From: Blastocatellia bacterium
GTDB taxonomy: Bacteria; Acidobacteriota; Blastocatellia; Chloracidobacteriales; JADJPF01
DNA length: 64,000 bases
Reading direction: 5' to 3'
Assembly (NCBI GenBank): GCA_016713405.1
Contig: JADJPF010000003.1
Location: 1 to 64,000 of the forward strand
Position 1 is the first letter of the stretch. Each line of letters opens with the position of its first letter. Shown piece by piece: positions 18,804-27,671 of this stretch. The notes beneath the pieces are model-generated. The model ran no database searches, was not told the origin of the DNA, and was given only the letters and a program-made list of their open reading frames with translations. Both the position numbers and the translations under genes were made by a program.

Positions 18804-18835
18804 GGCGCGACTTGGATCGCGCCTATTTTATTTTT
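18804..18835 (+). terminator. Rho-independent terminator just before fadB, possible attenuator
   Basis: GGCGCGA (18804-18810) and TCGCGCC (18817-18823) form a GC-rich stem with loop CTTGGA. A T-rich tail, TATTTTATTTTT, follows. The tail runs directly into the fadB ribosome site GGAGG, so transcripts entering from fadD would stop before fadB unless the hairpin is bypassed. Confidence 0.75.
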
Positions 18836-18844
18836 GGAGGATTA

Positions 18845-21107
18845 ATGTCTTATAAGATTGAAAAAGTAGCTGTTTTAGGCGCGGGGGTGATGGGAGCCCA
18901 AATAGCCGCGCACTTTGTCAATGCTGGATATCAAGTAATGTTGCTAGATATTCTCCCACCAAATCTAGCTTCAGAACCTGCGCCAGCAAAATCATCAACT
19001 AAATCATCTGAATGGGGCTTAAAGGGTTGATATCAAACGTTCATTATTTGAAAAAATAGATAAACTACGTAAGACAGGCTCCATAATTACTTCTAATACT
19101 TCAGGCATTTCTATCCGTGCAATGGCTGAAGGTCGTAGCGAGGATTTCCGCAAACATTTCCTTGGCACACATTTCTTTAATCCTCCTCGATATATGAAAT
19201 TACTTGAAATTATTACTACTCCTGATACTTGTCCTGATGTAACAGCATTTGTAGCTGATTTTTGTGACCGACGGCTAGGTAAAGGTATTGCCTATGCTAA
19301 AGATACACCTAATTTTATTGCTAACCGTATTGGTACATTTGGAATGATGTACTGTATGAAAGTAATGGTTGAAGAGGGCTATAGCGTTGAGGAAGTAGAT
19401 AAATTAACTGGCCCGGCTGTAGGTCGTCCTAAAACCGCATCTTTCCGCACAGCCGATTTAGTTGGACTAGATACTTTTGCTATGGTTGCACAAAATGTTT
19501 ATGCTGGTGCAGTTAATGACTTAAGACGGGATGTTTTCCAACTACCAGAATTTCTTACCAAAATGGTTGCAAATAAATGGTTAGGAAATAAAACTGGTCA
19601 AGGTTTTTATAAAAAAGTAAAAACTGCTGATGGTGGCTCTGAAATTTATTCTTTAGATATAAATACTATGGAATATAAGCCACAACAAAAAGTTAAACTT
19701 CCTGCTTTAGAAAACGCTAAATCCATAGAAAATCCTCGTGCTAGAATCAAAGCCTTGGTCTATTCTGATGATCGGGTTGGAAATTTCCTTTGGAAGACAT
19801 TAAGCGAAACTTTAATTTATACAGCTAATTTAATTCCAGAAATTGCAGACGATTTTGTCGAAGTTGATAACGCTCTAAAATGGGGCTTTAATTGGGAATT
19901 AGGACTATTTGAAACTTGGGACGCAATTGGCGTTGAAAAATCTGTAGAAAAACTTCGTAGCGAAGGCCGCATAGTCCCAGCACTTGTAGAAAAACTTTTA
20001 GCTTCAGGTAAAAAATCTTTTTATGACTATAAAGAAGGCATTTCCTACCGCTTTGACCTAGAAACAAGCGACTACAAACAACAAGCTGAAAAACCTGGCA
20101 TTATTATTCTTTCCTCATTAAAAGACCGTCAAAAAGTAGTCAAGAAAAATGCTGGTGCATCCCTTATTGATTTAGGTGATGGTGTAGCTTGTTTAGAATT
20201 TCATTCTAAGATGAATTCCGTAGGTGCTGACACAGTTTCAATGATGAATTTTGCAGTCAAAGAAGTAGCACAAAACTTTGAAGGCTTAGTAGTTGGCAAC
20301 CAAGGCGATGTATTTTCTGCTGGTGCTAATTTAATGTTGCTGCTCTTGTCGGCTCAGGAACAAGAATGGGACGACATCGAACTAATGATTCGAGGCTTCC
20401 AAAACGCTAATATGGCGATGCGTTATGCTGAAAAACCTGTAGTAACAGCCCCCTTTGGCTTAACTTTGGGCGGTGGTTGCGAAATTAGCATGCATAGCAC
20501 TCGTACACGTGCAGCATCAGAAACTTATATTGGACTAGTAGAAATTGGTGTAGGTTTAATACCTGCCGGTGGTGGCACTAAGGAAATGGCTGTAAGAGCT
20601 ACCCAGTTGGCAGCAATGGAATCACCTGATGCCGATCCATTTAACTATATCAAAGAAGCTTTCCAAGCTATTGCAACAGCTAAAGTTGCTACTAGTGCAG
20701 TAGAAGCTAAAAAGCTAGGTCTACTACGTAGAACCGACCAAATTTCTATGAATAAAGACCGTCTAATTGATGATGCAAAACAAACTGTTTTAGCAATAGT
20801 TAAAGAAGGTTATCAACGTCCAAAACCACGCACAGATATTCCAGCACTTGGAGAAAGTGCTTTAGCAGCCTTAAAACTAGGTGTTCATTTAATGGTTAGA
20901 GGTGGTTTTGCTACTGAATATGAGGGAAATATTGCTCGTAAGATTGCCCGTATTCTTACTGGTGGTGATTTATCTCACAAGACCTTAGTATCTGAACAAC
21001 ATTTCCTAGATTTAGAACGTGAAGCATTCTTAAGCCTTTGTGGTGAGCGCAAAACCCAAGAAAGAATCCAATATATGCTTAAGACTGGCAAACCATTGAG
21101 AAATTAA
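18845..21107 (+). pseudogene. fadB: FadB-type 3-hydroxyacyl-CoA dehydrogenase / enoyl-CoA hydratase with internal deletion
   Basis: This bifunctional beta-oxidation enzyme has an N-terminal NAD-binding 3-hydroxyacyl-CoA dehydrogenase domain (LGAGVMGAQIAAHF near residue 8, later GTHFFNPPRYMKLLE). A C-terminal crotonase-like hydratase domain follows (GDVFSAGANL, TLGGGCEISMHS, EIGVGLIPAGGGTKE). The correct start is the ATG at 18845 after GGAGG. The frame stops at 19028-19030 after GLKG, and the conserved sequence resumes in another frame with VDIKRSLFEKIDKLRKTG and runs to 21107. Compared with relatives, roughly 40-50 residues of the Rossmann fold are missing at the junction, so more than one base has been lost. 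It may be a true pseudogene or an assembly collapse. Confidence 0.85.
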
Positions 21108-21123
21108 TAAGGAGAAAGAAATA

Positions 21124-22305
21124 ATGAAAGACGCAGTAATTGTTGCAATTGCAAGATCAGCCGTTGGTAAAGCCTATAAAGGATCTTTAGCCAACAGTCG
21201 CCCTGATGATATGGCGGCATCTGTAATAAATGAAGTTCTCAACCGTGTGCCAGAACTAGACCATAAGGAAATTGAAGACGTAGTTTTAGGTTGTGCAATG
21301 CCTGAAGCTGAACAAGGAATGAATGTAGCTAGAATTGCTTCCTTACGTGCTGGGCTTCCTGTATCGCTATCAGCAATCACAGTTAATCGTTTTTGCGCTT
21401 CTGGTCTTCAATCCGTAGCACAAGCTTGTGAAAGAATCTTGATTGGTGGTGCTGATGTAATTTTAGCTGGTGGCACAGAAACAATGTCAATGATTCCAAT
21501 GGGAGGACATAAGATTGTCCCTAACCCTTATTAAGTAGACAACTACCCTGATGCTTATCTTGGTATGGGTCTTACAGCAGAGCGTTTAGCTGCAAGATAT
21601 GAAATTAGCCGCGAACAACAAGACGAGTTTTCCTATCAAAGCCACCAAAAAGCTATTGCAGCTATTGAGGCAGGTAGATTTAAGGATGAAGTTGCACCAA
21701 TTAAAGTTAAACACGATTACTTTAATGCTAAAGGGAAAAAAGAAGTAAAAGAAGTTTCCTTTGAAATTGATGAAGGCCCTCGTAAAGATACAACTCAAGA
21801 AGCTTTAGGAAAGTTAAAACCAGCTTTTAAGGTTAATGGAACAGTGACGGCTGGAAATTCCTCTCAAATGTCTGATGGTGCAGCAATTGCACTACTTATG
21901 TCTGAACAAAAAGCTAGCCGCTTAGGACTTAAGCCTTTAGCTAGGTTTGTTGCTTATGCAACAGGTGGTGTAGAGCCTGAAGATATGGGAATTGGCCCGG
22001 TTGTTGCAATTCCTAAAGCATTAAAAATGGCTGGATTAAAGCTAGAAGACATTGATTTATTTGAACTTAACGAAGCTTTTGCGGCTCAAGCACTTTCCGT
22101 AATTAAAGCCGCAGAAATTGACCCAAATAAAGTTAATGTTAATGGCGGTGCAGTAGCATTAGGTCATCCTCTAGGTTGTACAGGAACAAAGCTACTTGCA
22201 ACTTTAATTTATGAGCTTAAACGCCGTGGTGGTCGCTATGGCATGGTTACAATGTGTGTTGGTGGTGGCATGGGTGCTGCCGGTATTTTTGAAGTAAATA
22301 ATTAA
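21124..22305 (+). CDS. fadA: Acetyl-CoA acyltransferase (thiolase) with an in-frame stop codon
   Basis: This thiolase cleaves 3-ketoacyl-CoA in the last step of beta-oxidation. The nucleophile Cys is in NRFCASGLQS (about residue 91), the catalytic His in GHPLGCTG (about 346) and the second Cys in MCVGGGMG (about 378). The frame is continuous at 393 codons, but codon 137 (21532-21534) is TAA in NPY*VDNYPDAYLGMG. One base change to TTA would restore the usual Leu. This is not a homopolymer error. It follows fadB at 16 bases with an AAGGAGA ribosome site. If the stop is real, neither half would work alone. Confidence 0.9.
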
Positions 22306-22337
22306 TCTTTATCGAGTCTGGAAAGGAAGTTAGTTTT

Positions 22338-24128
22338 ATGTCAACAGTAATGGCTAAAAAAGTAAGTAAAGTCAAGGGCGGTAGCTTTTTGACTGAAGAA
22401 AAAAAACCATCTGAAATCTTCACTCCAGAAGATTTTTCAGAAGAACAACGTGCGATTGCAAAAACAACTCGTGATTTTATAATGGGTGAAGTTTACCCAA
22501 ACCGCAATGAAATCGAAAATAAAAACATGGATATGCTGACTTCACTGCTACGTAAGGCGGGAGAAATTGGACTACTATCCTTTGATATTCCAGAAAAATA
22601 CGAAGGTTTAGGACTAGATAAAGTTTGCTCCATGTTAGTAGCAGAAAACTTAGCTCCCGGCGGTGGTTCTTTTGCTGTTTCTCATGGTGGTCATACCGGT
22701 ATTGGCACTTGGCCCATTATCTACTTTGGTACAGAAGCACAAAAGAAACACTATTTACCAAAACTTGCTACAGGTGAATTATTAGCTGCTTATGCTTTAA
22801 CAGAACCTCATTCCGGTTCAGACGCACTTGCAGCTAAAACTAGAGCCGTGCTTTCAGAAGATGGTAAATACTACACTCTTAATGGAACAAAGATGTGGAT
22901 TACCAATGCTGGTTTTGCAGACGTTTTTGTAACTTTTGCTAAAGTTGATGGAGAAAAATTCTCTGGCTTTATTATAGAGAAATCCTTCCCTGGTGTTTCT
23001 ACTGGCGGTGAAGAGCATAAAATGGGTATTAAAGGCTCATCCACTCGTACATTAGAGCTAAATGATGCAAAAGTGCCTGTAGAAAACCTACTAGGCGAAA
23101 TTGGAAAGGGCCATCTTATTGCATTTAATGTATTAAATATGGGTAGATTTAAGCTAGGTGCTGGTTGTGTTGGTGGTGCAAAAGCAGCATTAAAAGACGC
23201 TATTGCTTATGCTAATGAACGTCATCAATTTAATAAACCTATTTCCTCATTTGGTGCTATTAAACAAAAATTAGCTGAAATGGCAATTCGTGCTTATGCA
23301 GTAGAAAGTGCTGTTTATCGTACTGCTGGACTAATTGACCAAGCCCTAGAAGGCGTTGATGCAGATGATAACGCTGGCATTTTGAAAGGTATTGAAGAAT
23401 TTGCTATTGAATGCTCTGCAATGAAAGTCTATGGCACGGAAATGTTAGATTTTGTTGTAGATGAAATGGTTCAAGTCTATGGTGGTTATGGTTATTCTGA
23501 AGAATATCCAGCCGCAGTTGCTTATCGTGATTCTCGTATTAACCGTATTTTTGAAGGTACAAATGAAATTAATCGGTTGTTAATTCCTGGAATGCTTCTT
23601 AAAAAAGCTATGAAAGGCGAATTACCGATTATGGCAGCAGCAAAACAATTGATGGAAGAGCTACTTTCCTTCCCATCAATGGATGAGGACGAAGACGGCG
23701 TATTAGCAGAAGAACAAAAACTAGTTCGTAATGCTAAAAAAGTTGTTTTAATGGTTGCTGGTGCTGCGGCTCAAAAATATATGCAAACAATTTCTGATCA
23801 ACAAGAATTGCTAATGGGTGTTGCAAACATTATTATGGAAACCTACGCTATGGAAAGTGCTTTACTACGTACACTTAAATATGTAGCAGCAAACAGCGAA
23901 GAAAAGGCAGACCTAAGAATTGAAGCAACACGCACATTTATTAGTGATGCAATGGATCGTATTGAAATAACTGCTCGTCCACTGCTTGCAGCAGTTGCTG
24001 AAGGCGATATGTTGAGAACTCAAATAGCAGCATTAAAACGCTTTACTCGTCATACTCCTCACAATACTATTGTGTCACGTCAAAGAATTGCTAATGCAAT
24101 GATCGAAAGCGGCAAATATCTTTTCTAA
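22338..24128 (+). CDS. fadE: Acyl-CoA dehydrogenase, long/very-long-chain type
   Basis: This flavoenzyme makes the first double bond in acyl-CoA. It has 596 residues, with the long C-terminal extension of the VLCAD-like group. The FAD/substrate motif is AYALTEPHSGSDA (near 152), followed by MWITNAGFADVFVTFAK. The motif YGGYGYSEEYP (near 383) is followed by the catalytic Glu in RIFEGTNEINRLL (near 405). It is the last gene of the operon, 32 bases after the thiolase, with a GGAAAGGAAG ribosome site, and a strong terminator follows. Unlike the three genes before it, it is intact. Electrons would pass to ETF and the quinone pool and on to the ACIII/caa3 chain. Confidence 0.95.
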   Translation: MSTVMAKKVSKVKGGSFLTEEKKPSEIFTPEDFSEEQRAIAKTTRDFIMGEVYPNRNEIENKNMDMLTSLLRKAGEIGLLSFDIPEKYEGLGLDKVCSMLVAENLAPGGGSFAVSHGGHTGIGTWPIIYFGTEAQKKHYLPKLATGELLAAYALTEPHSGSDALAAKTRAVLSEDGKYYTLNGTKMWITNAGFADVFVTFAKVDGEKFSGFIIEKSFPGVSTGGEEHKMGIKGSSTRTLELNDAKVPVENLLGEIGKGHLIAFNVLNMGRFKLGAGCVGGAKAALKDAIAYANERHQFNKPISSFGAIKQKLAEMAIRAYAVESAVYRTAGLIDQALEGVDADDNAGILKGIEEFAIECSAMKVYGTEMLDFVVDEMVQVYGGYGYSEEYPAAVAYRDSRINRIFEGTNEINRLLIPGMLLKKAMKGELPIMAAAKQLMEELLSFPSMDEDEDGVLAEEQKLVRNAKKVVLMVAGAAAQKYMQTISDQQELLMGVANIIMETYAMESALLRTLKYVAANSEEKADLRIEATRTFISDAMDRIEITARPLLAAVAEGDMLRTQIAALKRFTRHTPHNTIVSRQRIANAMIESGKYLF

Positions 24129-24165
24129 GTTCTAAACTTTTAAGCAAAGAATTTAGCTAATTTTC

Positions 24166-24203
24166 AAAAAGGCTGATACTAAAATTTAGTACCAGCCTTT
24201 TTT
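24166..24203. terminator. Bidirectional terminator after fadE
   Basis: AAAAAGGCTGATACTAAA and TTTAGTACCAGCCTTTTT pair with one mismatch and give T runs on both strands. It lies between the convergent fadE and the secreted-protein gene ending at 24235. Confidence 0.88.
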
Positions 24204-24234
24204 ATTTTATTAAGAGGGCATGTCTAACAAATCA

Positions 24235-25830
24235 TTAAACTTGAGATAAGATTACTGGTCGCATATAGTAATTTATTAAGCCTATAGGCAACGTAGATAT
24301 GCCTAAAGTAATAAGAGCGGTTTTTTGACGATCAGTAAAATTAATGCGAACATCTGATGCAAGTAAACCAGAAATCACATCATCATAATCGGCACTAACC
24401 TTTTTATAAAGAGTTAAAACATCTGGGATAATTGCTGGATTTTGGTTTAAGCCATTGATAGCAGTTTGTAGTTTTTCAATTGCACTTCTCACAGCAAAAC
24501 GTACTTTAGGTGGTAAACTAGGATTACTATCTAAAGTAGTAAAGCCAAACAATAAGTTATTAAGATTAGCTAAGTAAGCAGCACGTGGGCCAGCATTAGC
24601 AGCAAAAAAGTCTTTTACTCTTTGAGCTACTACAGGATCATTATTAGCAATTTTTGCATACACACTTGAACCTATTCTCATAAAAGGAAATGGGCTAGGT
24701 ACAGTGCTAAAACAAACTTGTGGAGGATTGGCATTAGTTGGAGGAAAATTAGCCCCAGTAAACAATAATGTCATAGTTTGATTTTCAAGTGGTACTATTA
24801 CAGCTTGTAACCTGTCAGCAGAGTTTACTTGATATACAACATTACTTAAACTAAAAAGCTGTGGAAAACCAACAGCAGATAAATAACTTCTTAAACCTTG
24901 ACCAAAAACTAAGCCTGGAGTTGCTTGAGCAGCACTAAGCGGGCTAGTAGGACTAAAAACTGGGAGTGGCCCTCTAGTTGATGGAGTTGGGTTATTAGTT
25001 CCATTTATTGGTAAACGGTTAAACATATAATTTGAATAACCTATTCCAAGTATGTTTAATGCTGTATTAAAAGCACTTTTACTACTACTAGAAGTTAAAG
25101 CACTAGAAGTTGATAATTGTCTTATTGCTGCTGCAACGATTCCATAAATAAGATCTGGGTCTGCTGGATTGGCATTAAAATCTGCTAATGTGCCATAAGC
25201 ATTTGCTAAAGCTGCTATTGTGTTATCAATAATTTCATTTACCCCTATATCATCAGAGCTAGCAGAATTTCTTAAGCCATTTAACGCTCTAGCTAAATTA
25301 AGTAAATTAGCGGCATAGTTACCACGAGAAACTAGATCAACATTATAGAGCAGATCAATTGCAGCTTTTTGGTTATCAGTTAAAGCACGACTATTAGCAG
25401 CATAGGATAAAACACCTTGAGGATCCAAGACTACACGAGGAATTTCTGATGTAACTGTAGGGGGAAAAGGTGTTTGTAGGCCACCAGCATTAGGTACTCC
25501 ATTAGGTGATTGACCTGGCAAACCTAAAAAAAGTGTCATATAGGCTGTTTTACTTTCACTAAAACGTATTTGTGAATATTGCAATCCTTGAGCAGAATTA
25601 ACAGCTAAACTAATAAAATCATCTTGATAGCTAGCACTAGAAAGGCGAAATGTTTCACCAAGAAAATTCTTTAATGGTGTTTGAAATGCTCCTTTTGGAT
25701 CAAGCACTGGTGGTAGTGTTGGTGAAGGTATTTCTTGAGCTAAATTGATGTTTACGCTCAACATAAGCATAATCATTATGTTAATAACTACTATAAATTT
25801 AGATATTTTTGATTTGCTACTTAAAAACAT
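24235..25830 (-). CDS. Secreted protein of unknown function
   Basis: I do not recognise this 531-residue protein. A signal peptide covers about residues 1-32 (hydrophobic FIVVINIMIMLMLSVNINLA). The mature protein is rich in Ala, Asn, Ser and Leu and has helical stretches such as NAYGTLADFNANPADPD and VRSAIEKLQTAINGLNQNP. A Pro-rich segment near 290 (NNPTPSTRGPLPVFSPTSPL) may be a linker. DPKGAF near residue 43 and DPQGVL near 138 are short similar motifs about 95 residues apart, which hints at a duplicated N-terminal region. Only one Cys is present. It probably acts in the periplasm or outside. It stands alone with about 580 bases of non-coding DNA upstream. Confidence 0.75.
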   Translation of the reverse strand: MFLSSKSKISKFIVVINIMIMLMLSVNINLAQEIPSPTLPPVLDPKGAFQTPLKNFLGETFRLSSASYQDDFISLAVNSAQGLQYSQIRFSESKTAYMTLFLGLPGQSPNGVPNAGGLQTPFPPTVTSEIPRVVLDPQGVLSYAANSRALTDNQKAAIDLLYNVDLVSRGNYAANLLNLARALNGLRNSASSDDIGVNEIIDNTIAALANAYGTLADFNANPADPDLIYGIVAAAIRQLSTSSALTSSSSKSAFNTALNILGIGYSNYMFNRLPINGTNNPTPSTRGPLPVFSPTSPLSAAQATPGLVFGQGLRSYLSAVGFPQLFSLSNVVYQVNSADRLQAVIVPLENQTMTLLFTGANFPPTNANPPQVCFSTVPSPFPFMRIGSSVYAKIANNDPVVAQRVKDFFAANAGPRAAYLANLNNLLFGFTTLDSNPSLPPKVRFAVRSAIEKLQTAINGLNQNPAIIPDVLTLYKKVSADYDDVISGLLASDVRINFTDRQKTALITLGISTLPIGLINYYMRPVILSQV

Positions 25831-26413
25831 TTTGACTCCATAAATATACTTAATATCTGTGTCTTAAAAGATTCACAGTTATAGTATATCCATCATTACA
25901 GTACTACTAACAGTATAATAGTAATAATAATACTATACTCAAAAGCTAAAAATTTTTATCAAATAAAATAAAATGTTAAAAATTGGATATTTACCAACTT
26001 AAAAAATCAAAGTTCAACACTAAGTTTTTAATTAACAGTAAATTTTTAATTATATTTTGTTTTCAACTGGTATTTTATACTAGCAGTGATCTTGCGGGGC
26101 TTACTCTTAAGATAATACTAACTCAACAAAATACTTGAGTTAATTATTAATATAGCTTTAAGCTAGTTATTAAAAAGTAACAATGAATATCCTATAAATT
26201 CTCACTAATTGATTCTAATTAGGCAGTTAATAAAAGTAAACCATTCCAGGCGGAATAGTTGCTGGTTTATGCTTAAGTAAAGAGTTTTTCTATTTTTAGA
26301 ATAAACAAATCAAATACATTACTAGGTTTTACCCTAATAATTATTTTTTATAATGTTTTAAGGTGTAAAATATTAATTTATTTGGAGGACAGCAAAAGAA
26401 AGTCAAAACTCTA
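25831..26413. other. AT-rich intergenic region without a recognisable gene
   Basis: These 583 bases separate two minus-strand genes. They hold AT-rich runs such as AGTAATAATAATACTAT near 25920, a 7-bp inverted repeat at 26120-26141 (AACTCAA ... TTGAGTT) and a small ATTCC/GGAAT hairpin near 26245. No frame with a ribosome site, tRNA or known RNA motif is visible. The promoter of the 531-residue secreted protein should lie near its right-hand flank at 25850-25930. Confidence 0.5.
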
Positions 26414-26872
26414 TTAAGTTTGCTCTGCACCATCTAGGATAGCTTGAATTTTTAAGCTATGACCAATTACTCCAACTGTACCGCCTCTTTTAATCAAGCA
26501 TAAAGCAAACTTGTACATATCTTGAGATGAAGTTATGGCATTTAATTTGGCTTCTGCAAGACATTCTTGGATAACTAAATCTGCTTTTTCTTGTCCCAAA
26601 GCTTTTGTTAGTTTATTTTTTGTTTGTTTTAGCCTAGCTTCCATTATTTCTGACATCAAACTTTGGGTAAGTTTGTCAAATTCTTTACCTTTTTTAGCTA
26701 GAACTTGATTAAACCGAACTAAATCTTGAGAAGTATTAATTGAGGTAATATTTGCTTCTTTTAAGCATTCTTGAAATATTTTTCCTGCTTGTTGGGAACT
26801 ATTTAGAAGTTTAGCCATACGGGATAAGATCTGTATTTCTAAAGGTTGTCCACCTGATATTGTTTGATCCAT
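26414..26872 (-). CDS. Small cytoplasmic protein with a two-fold internal repeat, unknown function
   Basis: I do not recognise this 152-residue protein. It has no signal peptide or membrane segment and is helical and Lys-rich. Its two halves are repeats of about 45 residues. AGKIFQECLKEANITSINTS (about 29-48) matches ADLVIQECLAEAKLNAITSS (about 96-115). Both are followed by QD, an aromatic residue pair and KRG or KKG, then a Ser-Leu ending. The shared core reads IQECLxEAxxxxIxxSQDxxxF. An internal duplication of this kind often forms a compact helical bundle or a binding cleft. It lies alone between the long gap and uridine kinase, 93 bases from the latter. Confidence 0.7.
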   Translation of the reverse strand: MDQTISGGQPLEIQILSRMAKLLNSSQQAGKIFQECLKEANITSINTSQDLVRFNQVLAKKGKEFDKLTQSLMSEIMEARLKQTKNKLTKALGQEKADLVIQECLAEAKLNAITSSQDMYKFALCLIKRGGTVGVIGHSLKIQAILDGAEQT

Positions 26873-26965
26873 AATTTTGTTTTACCTCAAATTTACACTT
26901 CTTTAAACCTAGTAAATTTTTGTATTTTATTACAGCCGTTTTCTTTTTTGCCACAGCAATTAAGC

Positions 26966-27571
26966 TTAAATTAGCAAAGATTTTAACCAAGTGATCATTA
27001 TTTTTATTACTATTTCATTATTTTGCTCACCTGAAATAATAAAGTCTGCATACTTTTGGCTAGGTTTTATTAACTGTTCATACATTGGTTTGACAGTTGT
27101 TAAATATTGATAAATTACAGACTCTTTATCTCTCCCACGTTCGGCAATATCGCGCTTTAAGCGGCGAATAAAGCGGATATCATCAGGAGTATCAACAAAA
27201 ACTCTTACTTTCATTAACTCACGTAAGATTGAATTATGAAAAACAAGTAGTCCATCAAGTAAGATTATAGGTTTAGGTTGGACTGTGTAAAATTCTCCTG
27301 TTCGGGTATGCTCAGAAAAATCATAGATAGGTTGTTTGATTTCTTTACCTTCTAATAAGTTTTTAGTATGCTCAATCAGTAGTTCTAAATCTAAAGATTC
27401 TGGATGATCAAAATTTATTTTATGACGTTCACAAATAGATAAATGTCCTAAATCCAGGTAATAATTATCTTGTTGCAAATAAACAACATTTTCTTCGCCA
27501 ACACCAGCAATAATTTTTTTAGCAATAGTTGTTTTTCCTGAAGCACTTCCCCCACAAATTCCCACTAACAT
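26966..27571 (-). CDS. udk: Uridine kinase
   Basis: Uridine kinase phosphorylates uridine or cytidine in the pyrimidine salvage pathway, in the cytoplasm. The P-loop is GGSASGKTT at residues 6-14. Further family motifs are QQDNYYLD, INFDHPESLD, PIYDFSEHTRT and LLDGLLVFHN, then RFIRRLKRDIAERGRDKESV. I place the start at the ATG at 27571, because AGGAGG lies at 27581-27586 and the protein then begins MLVGICGGSASGKTT with the normal length of about 201 residues. The frame stays open upstream to 27619, but that extension runs into the terminator hairpin of the upstream gene. It appears to be monocistronic. Confidence 0.93.
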   Translation of the reverse strand: MLVGICGGSASGKTTIAKKIIAGVGEENVVYLQQDNYYLDLGHLSICERHKINFDHPESLDLELLIEHTKNLLEGKEIKQPIYDFSEHTRTGEFYTVQPKPIILLDGLLVFHNSILRELMKVRVFVDTPDDIRFIRRLKRDIAERGRDKESVIYQYLTTVKPMYEQLIKPSQKYADFIISGEQNNEIVIKIMITWLKSLLI

Positions 27572-27601
27572 TAAAATCAATCCTCCTACAAAGTCTGTTC
27601 T

Positions 27602-27641
27602 TAAAATGAAAAAGCACAAAGACTTATAAATCCTTGTGCTT
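27602..27641 (-). terminator. Hairpin terminator after the metzincin-like gene
   Basis: AAGCACAA (27612-27619) and TTGTGCTT (27634-27641) form an 8-bp stem. The minus strand continues TTTCATTTT. It lies about 30 bases after the stop of the secreted protease gene and upstream of uridine kinase. Confidence 0.65.
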
Positions 27642-27671
27642 AGTTAATAGCAAATTAAAGACAAAAACAAA

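Noticed and set aside
18812..18844. Earlier start for fadB at 18812
   Set aside because: It lies inside the terminator hairpin; the ATG at 18845 has a GGAGG site and begins the normal dehydrogenase fold.
27572..27619. N-terminal extension of uridine kinase
   Set aside because: It overlaps the upstream gene's terminator, and the AGGAGG site points to the ATG at 27571.
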